From assembly GCA_025449615.1 (NCBI GenBank), contig JANWJA010000018.1:1-17526 (forward strand): DNA of 17,526 nucleotides, read 5' to 3'. Below the pieces are notes generated by a model that was not told the origin of the DNA, made no database searches, and saw only the letters and a list, made by a program, of their open reading frames with translations. Made by a program: the position numbers and the translations under genes. The stretch comes from Methyloceanibacter sp. GTDB taxonomy: Bacteria > Pseudomonadota > Alphaproteobacteria > Rhizobiales > Methyloligellaceae. This document shows, piece after piece, positions 1 to 6,453 of the stretch; the first letter of the stretch is position 1, and every line of letters begins with the position of its first letter.

Positions 1-471
1 GAACTCACAAAGCTCGCGCAGCCTTTTCAGCCTCTCGCCCCATGTGCCATGGCCCGCGAGCACGAGACGGCGCAAGTTAGGCTCGGCCGTCTCGTCCATC
101 GCGATGTCGAGGCGATCCTCAGGGAGCCAATCCTTTGCGCGATCGGCCCATTCCAAAATTGCGACGCCGCCGTCGAGCAGATCCTCGAGTCCGAGTTGTT
201 CGAGGTCGGCGGGCTCCACCCGGTAGAAATCGCAGTGATGGATGGGAAAGCGATCGGTCTCGTAGCTCTGGATCAGGGCGAAGCTCGGACTGGGCACCTC
301 GCCGCCCGCGCCAAGCCGCGAGATCAAGGCCCGCGCGAATGTTGTCTTTCCGGCACCGAGCGGTCCTTGCAAACCGATCACGTCGCCAGGCTTCAGCGTG
401 ATGGCAAGGCGGCTCGCGAGCCTATCCAGCTGAACCAGGTCGACGTCGTCGAGCGTCCAGTTCGCGTTCAT
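1..471 (-). CDS. tsaE: TsaE, tRNA threonylcarbamoyladenosine ATPase subunit, probably N-terminal part of a TsaE-phosphotransferase fusion (partial)
   Basis: TsaE is the P-loop ATPase that works with TsaB and TsaD in the cytoplasm to make the t6A37 modification of ANN-decoding tRNAs. The visible 157 residues contain the Walker A motif GPLGAGKTT (36-44), the family segment PSPSFALIQSY (60-70), HHCDFYR (78-84) and ILEWADR (105-111). The ATG start overlaps the divL stop codon as ATGA, which fixes the start and implies translational coupling. TsaE proteins usually end near 150-160 residues. Here the frame is still open at the window edge, after a linker with GHG at 140-142 and a basic/leucine-rich stretch. 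In Hyphomicrobiales TsaE is often fused to an aminoglycoside-phosphotransferase-like domain, so a fusion is likely but not seen. The TsaE assignment itself is secure. Confidence 0.93.
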   Translation of the reverse strand, partial: MNANWTLDDVDLVQLDRLASRLAITLKPGDVIGLQGPLGAGKTTFARALISRLGAGGEVPSPSFALIQSYETDRFPIHHCDFYRVEPADLEQLGLEDLLDGGVAILEWADRAKDWLPEDRLDIAMDETAEPNLRRLVLAGHGTWGERLKRLRELCEF

Positions 472-2702
472 CCCGCGCGGCTTGACCGGTAGGATTGTTC
501 CGCCAAGGATCTCTGCTCGGCCTGCTGCAGCGGCAGCAGTACCCGCACCCAGGTTCCGCGTCCGGGTTCGGAGGCGAGCGCCACCGTGCCGCCGTGCAAT
601 TCCACGAGGCTCTTCACCAGAGCGAGGCCAAGCCCCGCACCACGCCGGCGCGAGCCAAGCGTGCGGCTCTCGAAGCGATCGAACACGAAAGGCTGATATT
701 CGGTCGGGATGCCGCAGCCTTTGTCTTCTACGGTAAAGGCCAGTCTGGAATGATCGCGGCTGCAATTGAGCACGACCGCCTCCCCTTGCGGCGAAGAGCC
801 GATAGCATTGGACAAGAGATTATACAGGATCTGGGTCACTCTGCGGCCGTCGGCCACCAGCGTGTCGACGTCGGCCGCGATCGAAATTTGCAGCTCGACG
901 CTGCCCTGTTTCAAACGCTCGCGCAATCCGTGCGCGGCTGCATCGATCACATCGCGAACCTTAATCGTCGAAGTCTTCAGCTCGAAGCTGCCGGCATCGA
1001 TCGTCGCGAGATCGAGAATGTCGTCGATGATGGCAAGCAGCGTCCGGCCAGACAGGCTGATATCGTCCAGATATTCGCGCTGTTTGCCGCTTAGCTCGCC
1101 GGCAAATGGGCTGCCCAGAAGCTCGGTAAAGCCGATAATATTGGTGAGCGGGGTTCTCAGCTCGTAGGACACGTGTTGGATGAAAGTCGTCTTGATGCGG
1201 TCGGCTTCTTCCAGCGCCTCGGCGCGCTCGATCAGTGCCCGCTCGGCGCGTTTTGCATCGGAGATGTCGTTGAAGGTGAGTAGCGTTCCGCCATCGGGAA
1301 GCGGCAGCGCGCAGCAGGCGATGACGCTTCCGTCCAGCCGATTGAGCTGGCTCTCATAACCGCCTCGTTCCGATGCGATCGCCGTGACCGCGGCCGTCAC
1401 CCGCTCCCATTCCTCAGGCACGTCGTGAAGCACGCGGCACCAACTGACGATCTCGTCGATATGGGGTTCGGATTCGAGCCGCAAAGGATTGAGCCGCCAG
1501 ATCGAAGCAAATGCCGTGTTGCGGAGCCTGAGCCGTCCGTTTGGACCGAACACCGCGACGCCTTCGCGCAACATGTCGAGCGTTTCGCTCTGCACGTCGA
1601 TCAAGGCGTTATACCGGCTCTCGAGCGCAATTCTCTCGGAGACGTCCTCGTAGAAATAAGTGACGCCGCCGGCGGCCGGCCGGTCCGCGATCACGCGCAA
1701 GGTTCGCCCGTCCGGCAAATGCCAAACCTCATCGACCTCGGTATTGGAGCCATAAGCCGAAAGCCAAGACCGCTTCCAGTCTTGATAGTCTGCTTTCTCC
1801 GGGAGCCTTCTGGCCAGCCGAAGCCGGTCGAGGATTTCGCCATCCTTCGGGCGCCCCGCGAGCCAATCGGCGTCAAGCTGCCAAAGCTGGACGAAGGCCT
1901 GATTGAAGTTGTCGAGCCGCTGCTCGGCGTCAAACACGGCAAAGGCTGTCGCCAGGCGGTCGAAGCCCCGCAAAGAGGTTTCGCTGGTCTTCCTCGCAGC
2001 AGAGCTTCGCGTTGCAGCTTCGGCATCGAGTAGGCCTCGCAACGACGCGACCTCTGCATCAAGCTGCTTGTGGCGCTCCTTGAGATTGGCATAGTCCAGC
2101 CGCTCGCCGGCGAGATCGCGAATTTTGAGCGAGATCATTCCGCCGCTCGTGCGCCCATCAGCCTCGATATGCTTCTGTGCACGGGTCGACAGCATCAAAT
2201 TGAATGCCTCACCCCGCTCGCTTAAATTTCGCATGGCGTTCTCGAGCGCTGCAGCGGACGCCTCATCGAGCCAATCGGAGAAGCGAAGCAGAGGCTCCGC
2301 ATCGCTGGGCACGCCGAGCGCGGGCGACAGATTTGCGGCGAGCATGCGTGGGTTCCCGGAGCCCGGCCAGATCAGCATCGCCTGCGGCTCGGCGGAGAGC
2401 ACTGTGTCGAGCAGGCTCTCGCTCGCACGCAGGCGCTCGGCTTCGAGGGCCGCCCGCTGGCTTGCCTCCTTGGCGCGCTCCGTTGCCCGAAGACAGCCGA
2501 TGGCCGTGGCGATGGCGAACGCGATGACGCCGACATTGATGCCGAGCATCAGCAAAGTGGGGGCGTCGAGCAGGCCGGCGTGGGTCGCGGAGGATGCGGC
2601 TTGCAGCGGAAGTGGGAGAAGAACCGAAGCGACCGCTGCAAGGCGAAGCAGCAAGCGCGCCGTCTCGGCTCGGGCTTCGTCTTTCCGCTGGCGCTTAGCC
2701 AT
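468..2702 (-). CDS. divL: DivL-type tyrosine (pseudo-histidine) kinase, cell-cycle regulator
   Basis: This is a membrane-anchored PAS sensor kinase homologue. Counting from ATG 2702 (744 aa), there are two hydrophobic segments (about 17-34 and 48-70), a coiled-coil-like charged stretch, PAS-like domains (about 100-200, 240-360 and 370-485), then a DHp domain and an HATPase domain. The H-box reads SYELRTPL, with Tyr513 (codon 1164-1166) where sensor kinases have the phosphoacceptor His. This is the hallmark of Caulobacter DivL (Tyr550, about 769 aa). The N box (LLSNA), G1 (DKGCGIP) and G2 (GAGLGLAL) are intact. In Caulobacter DivL binds DivK and steers the CckA-ChpT-CtrA phosphorelay. The start is uncertain: the open frame reaches GTG 2756 (762 aa, no Shine-Dalgarno) and ATG 2729. 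I favour 2702 weakly, for the GGGAA upstream and the MAKRQ start. The stop overlaps tsaE. Confidence 0.88.
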   Translation of the reverse strand: MAKRQRKDEARAETARLLLRLAAVASVLLPLPLQAASSATHAGLLDAPTLLMLGINVGVIAFAIATAIGCLRATERAKEASQRAALEAERLRASESLLDTVLSAEPQAMLIWPGSGNPRMLAANLSPALGVPSDAEPLLRFSDWLDEASAAALENAMRNLSERGEAFNLMLSTRAQKHIEADGRTSGGMISLKIRDLAGERLDYANLKERHKQLDAEVASLRGLLDAEAATRSSAARKTSETSLRGFDRLATAFAVFDAEQRLDNFNQAFVQLWQLDADWLAGRPKDGEILDRLRLARRLPEKADYQDWKRSWLSAYGSNTEVDEVWHLPDGRTLRVIADRPAAGGVTYFYEDVSERIALESRYNALIDVQSETLDMLREGVAVFGPNGRLRLRNTAFASIWRLNPLRLESEPHIDEIVSWCRVLHDVPEEWERVTAAVTAIASERGGYESQLNRLDGSVIACCALPLPDGGTLLTFNDISDAKRAERALIERAEALEEADRIKTTFIQHVSYELRTPLTNIIGFTELLGSPFAGELSGKQREYLDDISLSGRTLLAIIDDILDLATIDAGSFELKTSTIKVRDVIDAAAHGLRERLKQGSVELQISIAADVDTLVADGRRVTQILYNLLSNAIGSSPQGEAVVLNCSRDHSRLAFTVEDKGCGIPTEYQPFVFDRFESRTLGSRRRGAGLGLALVKSLVELHGGTVALASEPGRGTWVRVLLPLQQAEQRSLAEQSYRSSRAG

Positions 2703-2799
2703 CAAGTTCCCAGTCTGTTGCCCTACCATGGCCCCGCGCCCCCGCGTCGCACGCACGATGCCACAGACAATGAGCGGGCCCGGGATCCGGCGAGCCTCG

Positions 2800-2881
2800 G
2801 AGTCGAATCACGCTAGCTTAACCACATCGCGGACTCTTGCCCACTCTTGCTGTCAGTAGCGTGAATCGCGATTAACGATTC
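2800..2881. promoter_or_regulatory. Cluster of five GANTC (CcrM methylation) sites in the divL promoter region
   Basis: GANTC occurs at 2800-2804 (GAGTC), 2805-2809 (GAATC), 2832-2836 (GACTC), 2863-2867 (GAATC) and 2877-2881 (GATTC). That is five sites in 82 bases, where chance gives about one per 256. The last lies wholly inside the 7-base spacer of the CtrA box. CcrM methylates GANTC in most alphaproteobacteria, and hemimethylation after fork passage times transcription of cell-cycle genes. The motif cluster is seen directly; a regulatory effect on divL is inferred. Confidence 0.5.
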
Positions 2882-2886
2882 GTTAA
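2872..2886 (-). promoter_or_regulatory. CtrA-binding box (TTAA-N7-TTAA) upstream of divL
   Basis: The plus strand reads TTAACGATTCGTTAA, a perfect match to the alphaproteobacterial CtrA consensus TTAA-N7-TTAA. It lies in the ahcY-divL gap, 169 bases upstream of the preferred divL ATG. A second, half-site-like TTAACCAC (2818-2825) matches seven of the eight bases of TTAACCAT. CtrA typically binds such boxes around -35 to activate, or over the start site to repress. That CtrA controls divL here is inference from the motif and from DivL acting in the CtrA pathway. Confidence 0.6.
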
Positions 2887-2904
2887 GGCTGGGTGACTGC
2901 TCTC

Positions 2905-4296
2905 TTAATACCGGTACAGGTCGGGCTTGTACGGTCCCTGCTGCGGCACGCCGATATAGGCCGACTGCTCGGGCGTGAGCTCGGTGAGCTTGGCGCCCAC
3001 CTTGGCGAGGTGCAGCCGTGCCACCTTCTCGTCGAGGTGCTTCGGCAGCGTATAGACCTCTTTCTTATAGGCGCCCGGATGGGTCCAGAGCTCAATCTGC
3101 GCCAGCGTTTGGTTGGTGAAGGAGGCGCTCATGACGAAGCTCGGATGGCCCATGGCGTTACCGAGATTGACCAGCCGGCCCTCCGACAGAAGGATGATGC
3201 GGTGCCCGTCCGGGAACTGGATCTCGTCGACTTGCGGCTTCACATTCACCCATTTCAGATTGCGCAAGCCCGCCACCTGAATCTCGGAATCGAAATGCCC
3301 GATATTGCAGACGATGGCGCGGTCTTTCATCTTGCGCATATGGTCGAGCGTGATCACGTCCTTGTTGCCGGTCGCGGTGACGAAGATGTCAACGCGAGGC
3401 GCGGCATCCTCCATGGTGGTGACCTCGTAGCCTTCCATCGAGGCCTGCAGCGCGCAGATCGGGTCGATCTCGGCGACCAGCACCCGGCATCCAGCATTGC
3501 GTAAGGATGCGGCCGAGCCCTTGCCGACATCGCCGAAGCCCGCGACCATCGCCACCTTGCCCGCCATCATCGCGTCGGTGCCGCGGCGGATGCCGTCGAC
3601 CAGACTTTCCCGGCAGCCATAGAGATTGTCGAATTTCGACTTGGTGACGCTGTCATTGACGTTGATGGCAGGGAACAGCAGCGTGCCCTTCTTCATCATC
3701 TCATAGAGCCGGTGCACCCCGGTGGTGGTCTCCTCGGTGACGCCTTTGATGTTGCCCGCGATCTTGGTGTACCAGCCGGGCTTCTCCTCTAGCGTCTTCT
3801 TGATCGCCGCGTAGACGACTTCCTCTTCCTCGTTCTCCGGCTTGTCGAGAAAGGCGGTGTCGCCCTTCTCGGCGCGCGCCCCGAGATGCACCAGAAGCGT
3901 CGCGTCGCCGCCGTCATCGAGGATCATGTTCGGCGTGCCGCCATCGGCCCACTCGAAGATGCGGTGGGTGTAGTCCCAATATTCTTCCAGGCTCTCGCCC
4001 TTAAAGGCGAACACCGGAATGCCGGCGGCGGCGATTGCCGCGGCAGCATGGTCCTGCGTCGAATAGATATTGCAGGAGGCCCAGCGGATATCGGCGCCAA
4101 GTGCTTTCAAGGTCTCGATCAGCACGGCGGTCTGGATGGTCATGTGCAAGGAGCCCGCGATGCGCGCGCCCTTGAGCGGCTGTTTCGGCCCGTATTCCTC
4201 GCGCACGGCCATGAGACCCGGCATCTCGGTCTCGGCGATGTCGATTTCCTTCCGGCCCCAGTCGGCCAGCCCGATATCCTTGACGTAGTAGTTCAT
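2905..4296 (-). CDS. ahcY: S-adenosylhomocysteine hydrolase (adenosylhomocysteinase)
   Basis: This cytoplasmic NAD-dependent enzyme splits S-adenosylhomocysteine into adenosine and homocysteine, relieving product inhibition of methyltransferases and feeding methionine recycling. The 463-residue product has the N-terminal substrate domain ([16 protein letters not shown]), the NAD-binding Rossmann loop GFGDVGKG within the central domain, and the conserved C-terminal KPDLYRY. Its length fits the bacterial form with the extra internal insert. The open frame extends 24 codons upstream to 4368, but [18 protein letters not shown] is the usual family start, and AGGA precedes ATG 4296 at suitable spacing. 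It is the first gene of a same-strand series with divL and tsaE; the gap of about 200 bases to divL carries separate regulatory motifs. Its own promoter appears to overlap an inverted repeat (4330-4347). Confidence 0.97.
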   Translation of the reverse strand: MNYYVKDIGLADWGRKEIDIAETEMPGLMAVREEYGPKQPLKGARIAGSLHMTIQTAVLIETLKALGADIRWASCNIYSTQDHAAAAIAAAGIPVFAFKGESLEEYWDYTHRIFEWADGGTPNMILDDGGDATLLVHLGARAEKGDTAFLDKPENEEEEVVYAAIKKTLEEKPGWYTKIAGNIKGVTEETTTGVHRLYEMMKKGTLLFPAINVNDSVTKSKFDNLYGCRESLVDGIRRGTDAMMAGKVAMVAGFGDVGKGSAASLRNAGCRVLVAEIDPICALQASMEGYEVTTMEDAAPRVDIFVTATGNKDVITLDHMRKMKDRAIVCNIGHFDSEIQVAGLRNLKWVNVKPQVDEIQFPDGHRIILLSEGRLVNLGNAMGHPSFVMSASFTNQTLAQIELWTHPGAYKKEVYTLPKHLDEKVARLHLAKVGAKLTELTPEQSAYIGVPQQGPYKPDLYRY

Positions 4297-4329
4297 GACG
4301 CGATCCTGCTCGTTGCTGACTGATAAAGA

Positions 4330-4369
4330 TATAAAGAACTCCTTATACGTTTTGCAAGGGTCCGGCAAG
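4330..4369 (-). promoter_or_regulatory. Putative ahcY promoter with operator-like inverted repeat over the -10
   Basis: On the minus strand CTTGCC (4364-4369), a 16-base spacer and TATAAG (4342-4347) resemble an alphaproteobacterial sigma-70 promoter. The start would fall near 4335, about 40 bases before the ahcY ATG. The -10 lies in the inverted repeat TATAAAG-AACT-CCTTATA (4330-4347, one mismatch), placed as a repressor would need. SahR-type ArsR-family regulators control S-adenosylhomocysteine-cycle genes in Proteobacteria, so such a site is plausible. The regulator's identity is inference. Confidence 0.45.
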
Positions 4370-4469
4370 CCGTGCGAAAGCCTCTCGCCGCCCGGAAAAG
4401 GGGATAGCGGCGCGATCGATGAGGTAGGTGTGAAGTTTGGAGGACTGGTGGTCGCCCCGGACGCGCCAA

Positions 4470-4496
4470 AGAGAGCCGCATTGTGCGCGGCTCTCT
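4470..4496 (-). terminator. Perfect 10-bp hairpin, possible terminator
   Basis: AGAGAGCCGC (4470-4479) pairs perfectly with GCGGCTCTCT (4487-4496) around a 7-base loop. On the minus strand the hairpin is followed by TTTGG, a weak U-tract. On the plus strand it is followed by CCCG. It could end a minus-strand transcript from the A+T-rich region before it reaches ahcY, or be a structured RNA element. No gene is seen feeding it. Confidence 0.4.
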
Positions 4497-4577
4497 CCCG
4501 CTGAGAACAGGTTAGATGTGGGCTGAAATGACGCCACCACAGCCAAACTAAGTATAGTTAAAATTGTACTGTAGAAT

Positions 4578-4598
4578 AGAACATAGGAAGTATGTTCT
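4578..4598. repeat. Inverted repeat AGAACATA-N5-TATGTTCT
   Basis: This is a perfect 8-bp inverted repeat around GGAAG, lying in the A+T-rich intergenic stretch. Its size and symmetry suit a dimeric repressor site or a small RNA hairpin. It is not the alphaproteobacterial LexA pattern, which is a direct repeat of GTTC. A weaker repeat, TACATA-N6-TATGTA, lies at 4650-4667. Confidence 0.4.
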
Positions 4599-4698
4599 CT
4601 TCAATGTAGATTTGCCGTAACAGTCATATTATTCTCCCAACAACGCGAATACATAAGAGTATATGTACACATGAAGGGTGTAACAAATAAGCATAATA

Positions 4699-4752
4699 GT
4701 GATAGGCTACGAATGCAATATATAGAATTATTTTTAAAAACTTGCCTATCAC
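4699..4752. repeat. Perfect 9-bp inverted repeat pair with 36-base spacer
   Basis: GTGATAGGC (4699-4707) and GCCTATCAC (4744-4752) are exact reverse complements separated by a very A+T-rich spacer that itself includes TTTTTAAAAA. They may be two halves of a looped operator, the ends of a small element, or the stem of an RNA. No target-site duplication is evident. Confidence 0.4.
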
Positions 4753-4830
4753 GTAAATAAAGCGCATGATGTAGTACGATTTGACTGATGGTCATTCAAA
4801 TAAAATTCTCATAGATGTGGAGAAGTCAAA

Positions 4831-5070
4831 ATGGAAAATTCAACCACGACTAATACTTCAGCAAATCCGCAGAATACCGACCAGAAGCAGGCTGTTATCA
4901 AGGATATTTGCGCCAAGTGGAGCAAATTCTCTGCGCAGGACGTCTCTGCCCTCAAGGGCAAGTCCGACCTCGTGACTCAGGTCGCCTCCAAGTACAGCAT
5001 CCCGCAGGCCCAGGCCCAGACTGAGGTCGATGCCCTGTTGAAGGGCCGCCAAGTCGGCGCCGGCGCCTAA
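4831..5070 (+). CDS. Small CsbD-like protein, putative stress-response protein
   Basis: The 79-residue product has a polar, low-complexity N-terminus rich in Asn, Thr and Ser (1-20). Its conserved-looking core is KWSKFSAQDVSALKGKSDLV followed by a segment with Tyr, Ile and EVD. This pattern (W, then a short acidic turn, then GK-x-D-x-L/V, then a helix with E/QA-x-x-EVD) is reminiscent of CsbD-like general stress proteins, typically 60-70 aa with unknown biochemistry. The match is from memory and distant; the family's usual N-terminal DQ-x-x-G-x-W half is missing. GGAGA eight bases before ATG 4831 fixes the start. Upstream DNA is A+T-rich while the gene itself has normal GC. The intrinsic terminator at 5247-5276 probably ends its transcript. 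It is monocistronic and divergent from ahcY. Confidence 0.65.
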   Translation: MENSTTTNTSANPQNTDQKQAVIKDICAKWSKFSAQDVSALKGKSDLVTQVASKYSIPQAQAQTEVDALLKGRQVGAGA

Positions 5071-5246
5071 CCAGCCATTCACCGAGGCCCGCATCCCCCG
5101 CGTGGCCTCACAATCAGGCCCCGCTCGGGCATGAAGGTGATGGGCACTTATGTCACTGAAGCTTTGGCGCATAAGGCGATGGCAGGCATGAAAGAATGTC
5201 AGCCGGGCTAGTCGCCTCGTTCCCCGTATGCGTTGCGTGAGTATGA

Positions 5247-5276
5247 GGGTCGGCGTTTTGCCGACCCCCTTTTTTT
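5247..5276 (+). terminator. Rho-independent terminator after the CsbD-like gene
   Basis: GGGTCGGC (5247-5254) pairs perfectly with GCCGACCC (5260-5267) around a GTTTT loop, followed by CC and seven T (5270-5276). This is a canonical intrinsic terminator reading on the plus strand, 176 bases after the CsbD-like stop codon. The intervening sequence would be a long 3' untranslated region. Confidence 0.9.
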
Positions 5277-5434
5277 GAGCGACGCCGCGTATCAGAACAG
5301 CACAGCGGGATTGTTGCCGTCTCGATCGTGTCGGAACCCAATAAGGGGTTATCTCGTTTTGCAGTTAGCAACGGCACGGAGACCCGTCCCCCATCAATCC
5401 ACCGTGCTGTCGCCGAAGATTGTTTGTGTGGGAA

Positions 5435-5467
5435 GAGGTCCGGCGTCGGGGTCTGCGCCGGAACCTC
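5435..5467 (-). terminator. Bulged GC-rich hairpin downstream of ptsH, possible terminator
   Basis: GAGGTCCGGCG (5435-5445) pairs with CGCCGGAACCTC (5456-5467) with a single bulged A and a 10-base loop. It lies 30 bases after the ptsH stop codon on the minus strand, where the chvI-to-ptsH transcript should end. There is no U-tract on either strand, so Rho-independent termination is uncertain. Confidence 0.4.
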
Positions 5468-5497
5468 GATTGTCTTTCCGGCGAAATCCAGCAGAAG

Positions 5498-5815
5498 TCA
5501 GTCTTCCTCGCCGAAGCCGTTCTCGACCAGGGCGACCAGCGCATCGAGCGCTATGCGAGCCTCGCTGCCTTCCGTCTCGATCAGGATCGAATGGCCTTGG
5601 CCGGCCGCGAGCATCATCAACCCCATGATCGAGGTGCCGCCGACGGTGTGGCCCTCGCGCGTGACGCGCACCTCGGCATTGAAGCCTGAGGCAACGCGCA
5701 CGAATTGCGCGCTAGCCCGCGCGTGCAGGCCCTTCTTGTTGGGGATCACCACCTCGGCGAAGTGAAGGCCGGACCGTGCTCCGATGCTGTCGTCTTTCTT
5801 CGTCACCTGATCCAT
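5498..5815 (-). CDS. ptsH: HPr family phosphocarrier protein
   Basis: HPr relays phosphate from PEP through EI to EIIA proteins. The 105-residue product has the active-site His31 in NKKGLHARASAQFV. It also has the regulatory serine Ser62 in GGTSIMGLMML, the site phosphorylated by HPr kinase, and hprK is encoded two genes upstream. Sugar-transport EII membrane components are absent here, as is usual for the regulatory PTS of Hyphomicrobiales. The N-terminus is about 15 residues longer than standard HPr (85-90 aa). ATG 5815 has only a weak AGAG upstream, so a slightly later start is not excluded. The gene is separated from manX by 143 bases containing a REP doublet, an unusually wide gap for this operon. 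Confidence 0.95.
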   Translation of the reverse strand: MDQVTKKDDSIGARSGLHFAEVVIPNKKGLHARASAQFVRVASGFNAEVRVTREGHTVGGTSIMGLMMLAAGQGHSILIETEGSEARIALDALVALVENGFGEED

Positions 5816-5838
5816 TGGCTCTATGGCATTTCGATTTT

Positions 5839-5942
5839 GTCATACCGGCGAAAGCCGGCATCCAGTGAAAAACAACCGAACTTTACCACAAGAGCGGGAC
5901 TCGGTTAGTCTTGTGCTGGATACCGGCTTTCGCCGGTATGAC
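5839..5942. repeat. REP doublet (REPIN-like) inverted repeat between manX and ptsH
   Basis: Two 27-base arms, 5839-5865 and 5916-5942, are inverted copies matching at 26 of 27 positions. Each contains its own small palindrome, CCGGCGAAAGCCGG. The 50-base spacer holds further pairs: CACAAGA (5887-5893) with TCTTGTG (5909-5915), and AACCGA (5874-5879) with TCGGTT (5901-5906). The whole 104-base unit could fold into one long hairpin. This is the architecture of REP/REPIN elements mobilised by RAYT transposases. Rhizobial RIME elements were described around this same chvI/chvG locus, but I cannot show identity. Confidence 0.75.
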
Positions 5943-5958
5943 GAGTTAGACATCATCA

Positions 5959-6360
5959 TCAACTCGCCGCCAGAATCTGGCTGGCCACGCTGATATATTT
6001 CCGCCCCGCCTCTTGCGCCTGCGTGATGGCCTCTTCGAGACTACTCTCGCCGCGCACGCTGGCGAGTTTCACCAGCATCGGCAAATTGACGCCGGCGATC
6101 ACCTCGACATTGTCGCGTTCCATTGCCGAGATGGCGAGGTTGGACGGCGTGCCGCCGAACATATCGGTGAGCACGATGACGCCCTTGCCGCCGTCGACGC
6201 GCGCCAGCGCCTCCATCATGTCGTTGCGCCTGAGATCGAGGTCGTCGTCCGGACCGATCGAGACGGTCTCAAACTGCTCTTGCGGTCCGACGACATGTTC
6301 GAGCGCGGCACGAAATTCACGTGCGAGCTTGCCATGGGTGACGATGACGACCCCGATCAT
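5959..6360 (-). CDS. manX: PTS EIIA component, mannose/fructose (EIIA-Man) family, regulatory
   Basis: The 133-residue cytoplasmic protein matches a stand-alone EIIA-Man domain. It has the phosphorylatable His9 in VTHGKLA, an acidic FETVSIGPDDD segment, and the family loop LTDMFGGTPSNLA. It should accept phosphate from His31 of HPr. No EIIB/C/D partners are seen, so the likely role is regulatory signalling of PEP/carbon status. In related bacteria the same protein is encoded between hprK and ptsH. The Shine-Dalgarno is GCGGGG, a few bases before ATG 6360. It lies 93 bases downstream of hprK on the same strand, so it is probably in the chvI-chvG-hprK transcript. Confidence 0.94.
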   Translation of the reverse strand: MIGVVIVTHGKLAREFRAALEHVVGPQEQFETVSIGPDDDLDLRRNDMMEALARVDGGKGVIVLTDMFGGTPSNLAISAMERDNVEVIAGVNLPMLVKLASVRGESSLEEAITQAQEAGRKYISVASQILAAS

Positions 6361-6453
6361 AATGCCCCGCTTACTCCACTACTGCGCTACTGCCCGCCCA
6401 AACGGCGGCTATCTTTCTTAAGGGAGGGTGCTTCCGCAAGCCCGAACCTTCAC

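Larger units (their letters stand above)
4297..4830. other. Long divergent intergenic region between ahcY and the CsbD-like gene, A+T-rich on the right
   Basis: These 534 bases contain no credible gene. The left part (to about 4530) has ordinary GC-rich composition and holds the ahcY promoter and a perfect hairpin at 4470-4496. From about 4540 to 4830 the sequence becomes strongly A+T-rich (only 13 of 60 bases in 4681-4740 are G or C) and carries several inverted repeats. The longest open frame there (4601-4795, minus) has no family resemblance. The compositional break suggests horizontally acquired DNA, a nucleoid-protein-bound regulatory region or a small-RNA locus. None of these can be settled by reading. 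Confidence 0.6.
5071..5497. other. Intergenic region between convergent CsbD-like and HPr genes
   Basis: No supported gene is seen. The region holds a weak hairpin just after the CsbD-like stop (GAGGCC 5084-5089 with GGCCTC 5104-5109, no U-tract), the strong terminator at 5247-5276, a short AACCC/GGGTT hairpin (5335-5350), and a long bulged hairpin at 5435-5467 close to the ptsH stop. A 26-codon frame at 5131-5211 lacks a Shine-Dalgarno and is not called. Confidence 0.6.

Noticed and set aside
4297..4500. SAM or SAH riboswitch before ahcY
   Set aside because: The likely 5' UTR is only about 40 bases and I could not build the pseudoknot or stems of SAM-II, SAM/SAH or SAH aptamers from it.
4578..4598. 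LexA (SOS) box
   Set aside because: The alphaproteobacterial LexA site is a direct repeat GTTC-N7-GTTC. This is an inverted repeat with an 11-base gap between GAAC and GTTC.
4601..4795. 64-codon minus-strand frame in the A+T-rich stretch
   Set aside because: No convincing start signal. The Cys/Leu/Tyr/Ser-rich product looks like translated A+T-rich noise, and it spans the inverted repeats.
5131..5211. 26-codon frame after the CsbD-like gene
   Set aside because: It has no Shine-Dalgarno and is in frame with the CsbD-like gene but beyond its stop. Too short to support.
5233..5628. Plus-strand frame of 131 codons between the terminator and ptsH
   Set aside because: It starts upstream of the strong terminator and runs antisense into ptsH. 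The product is Arg/Pro/Ser-rich with no family.
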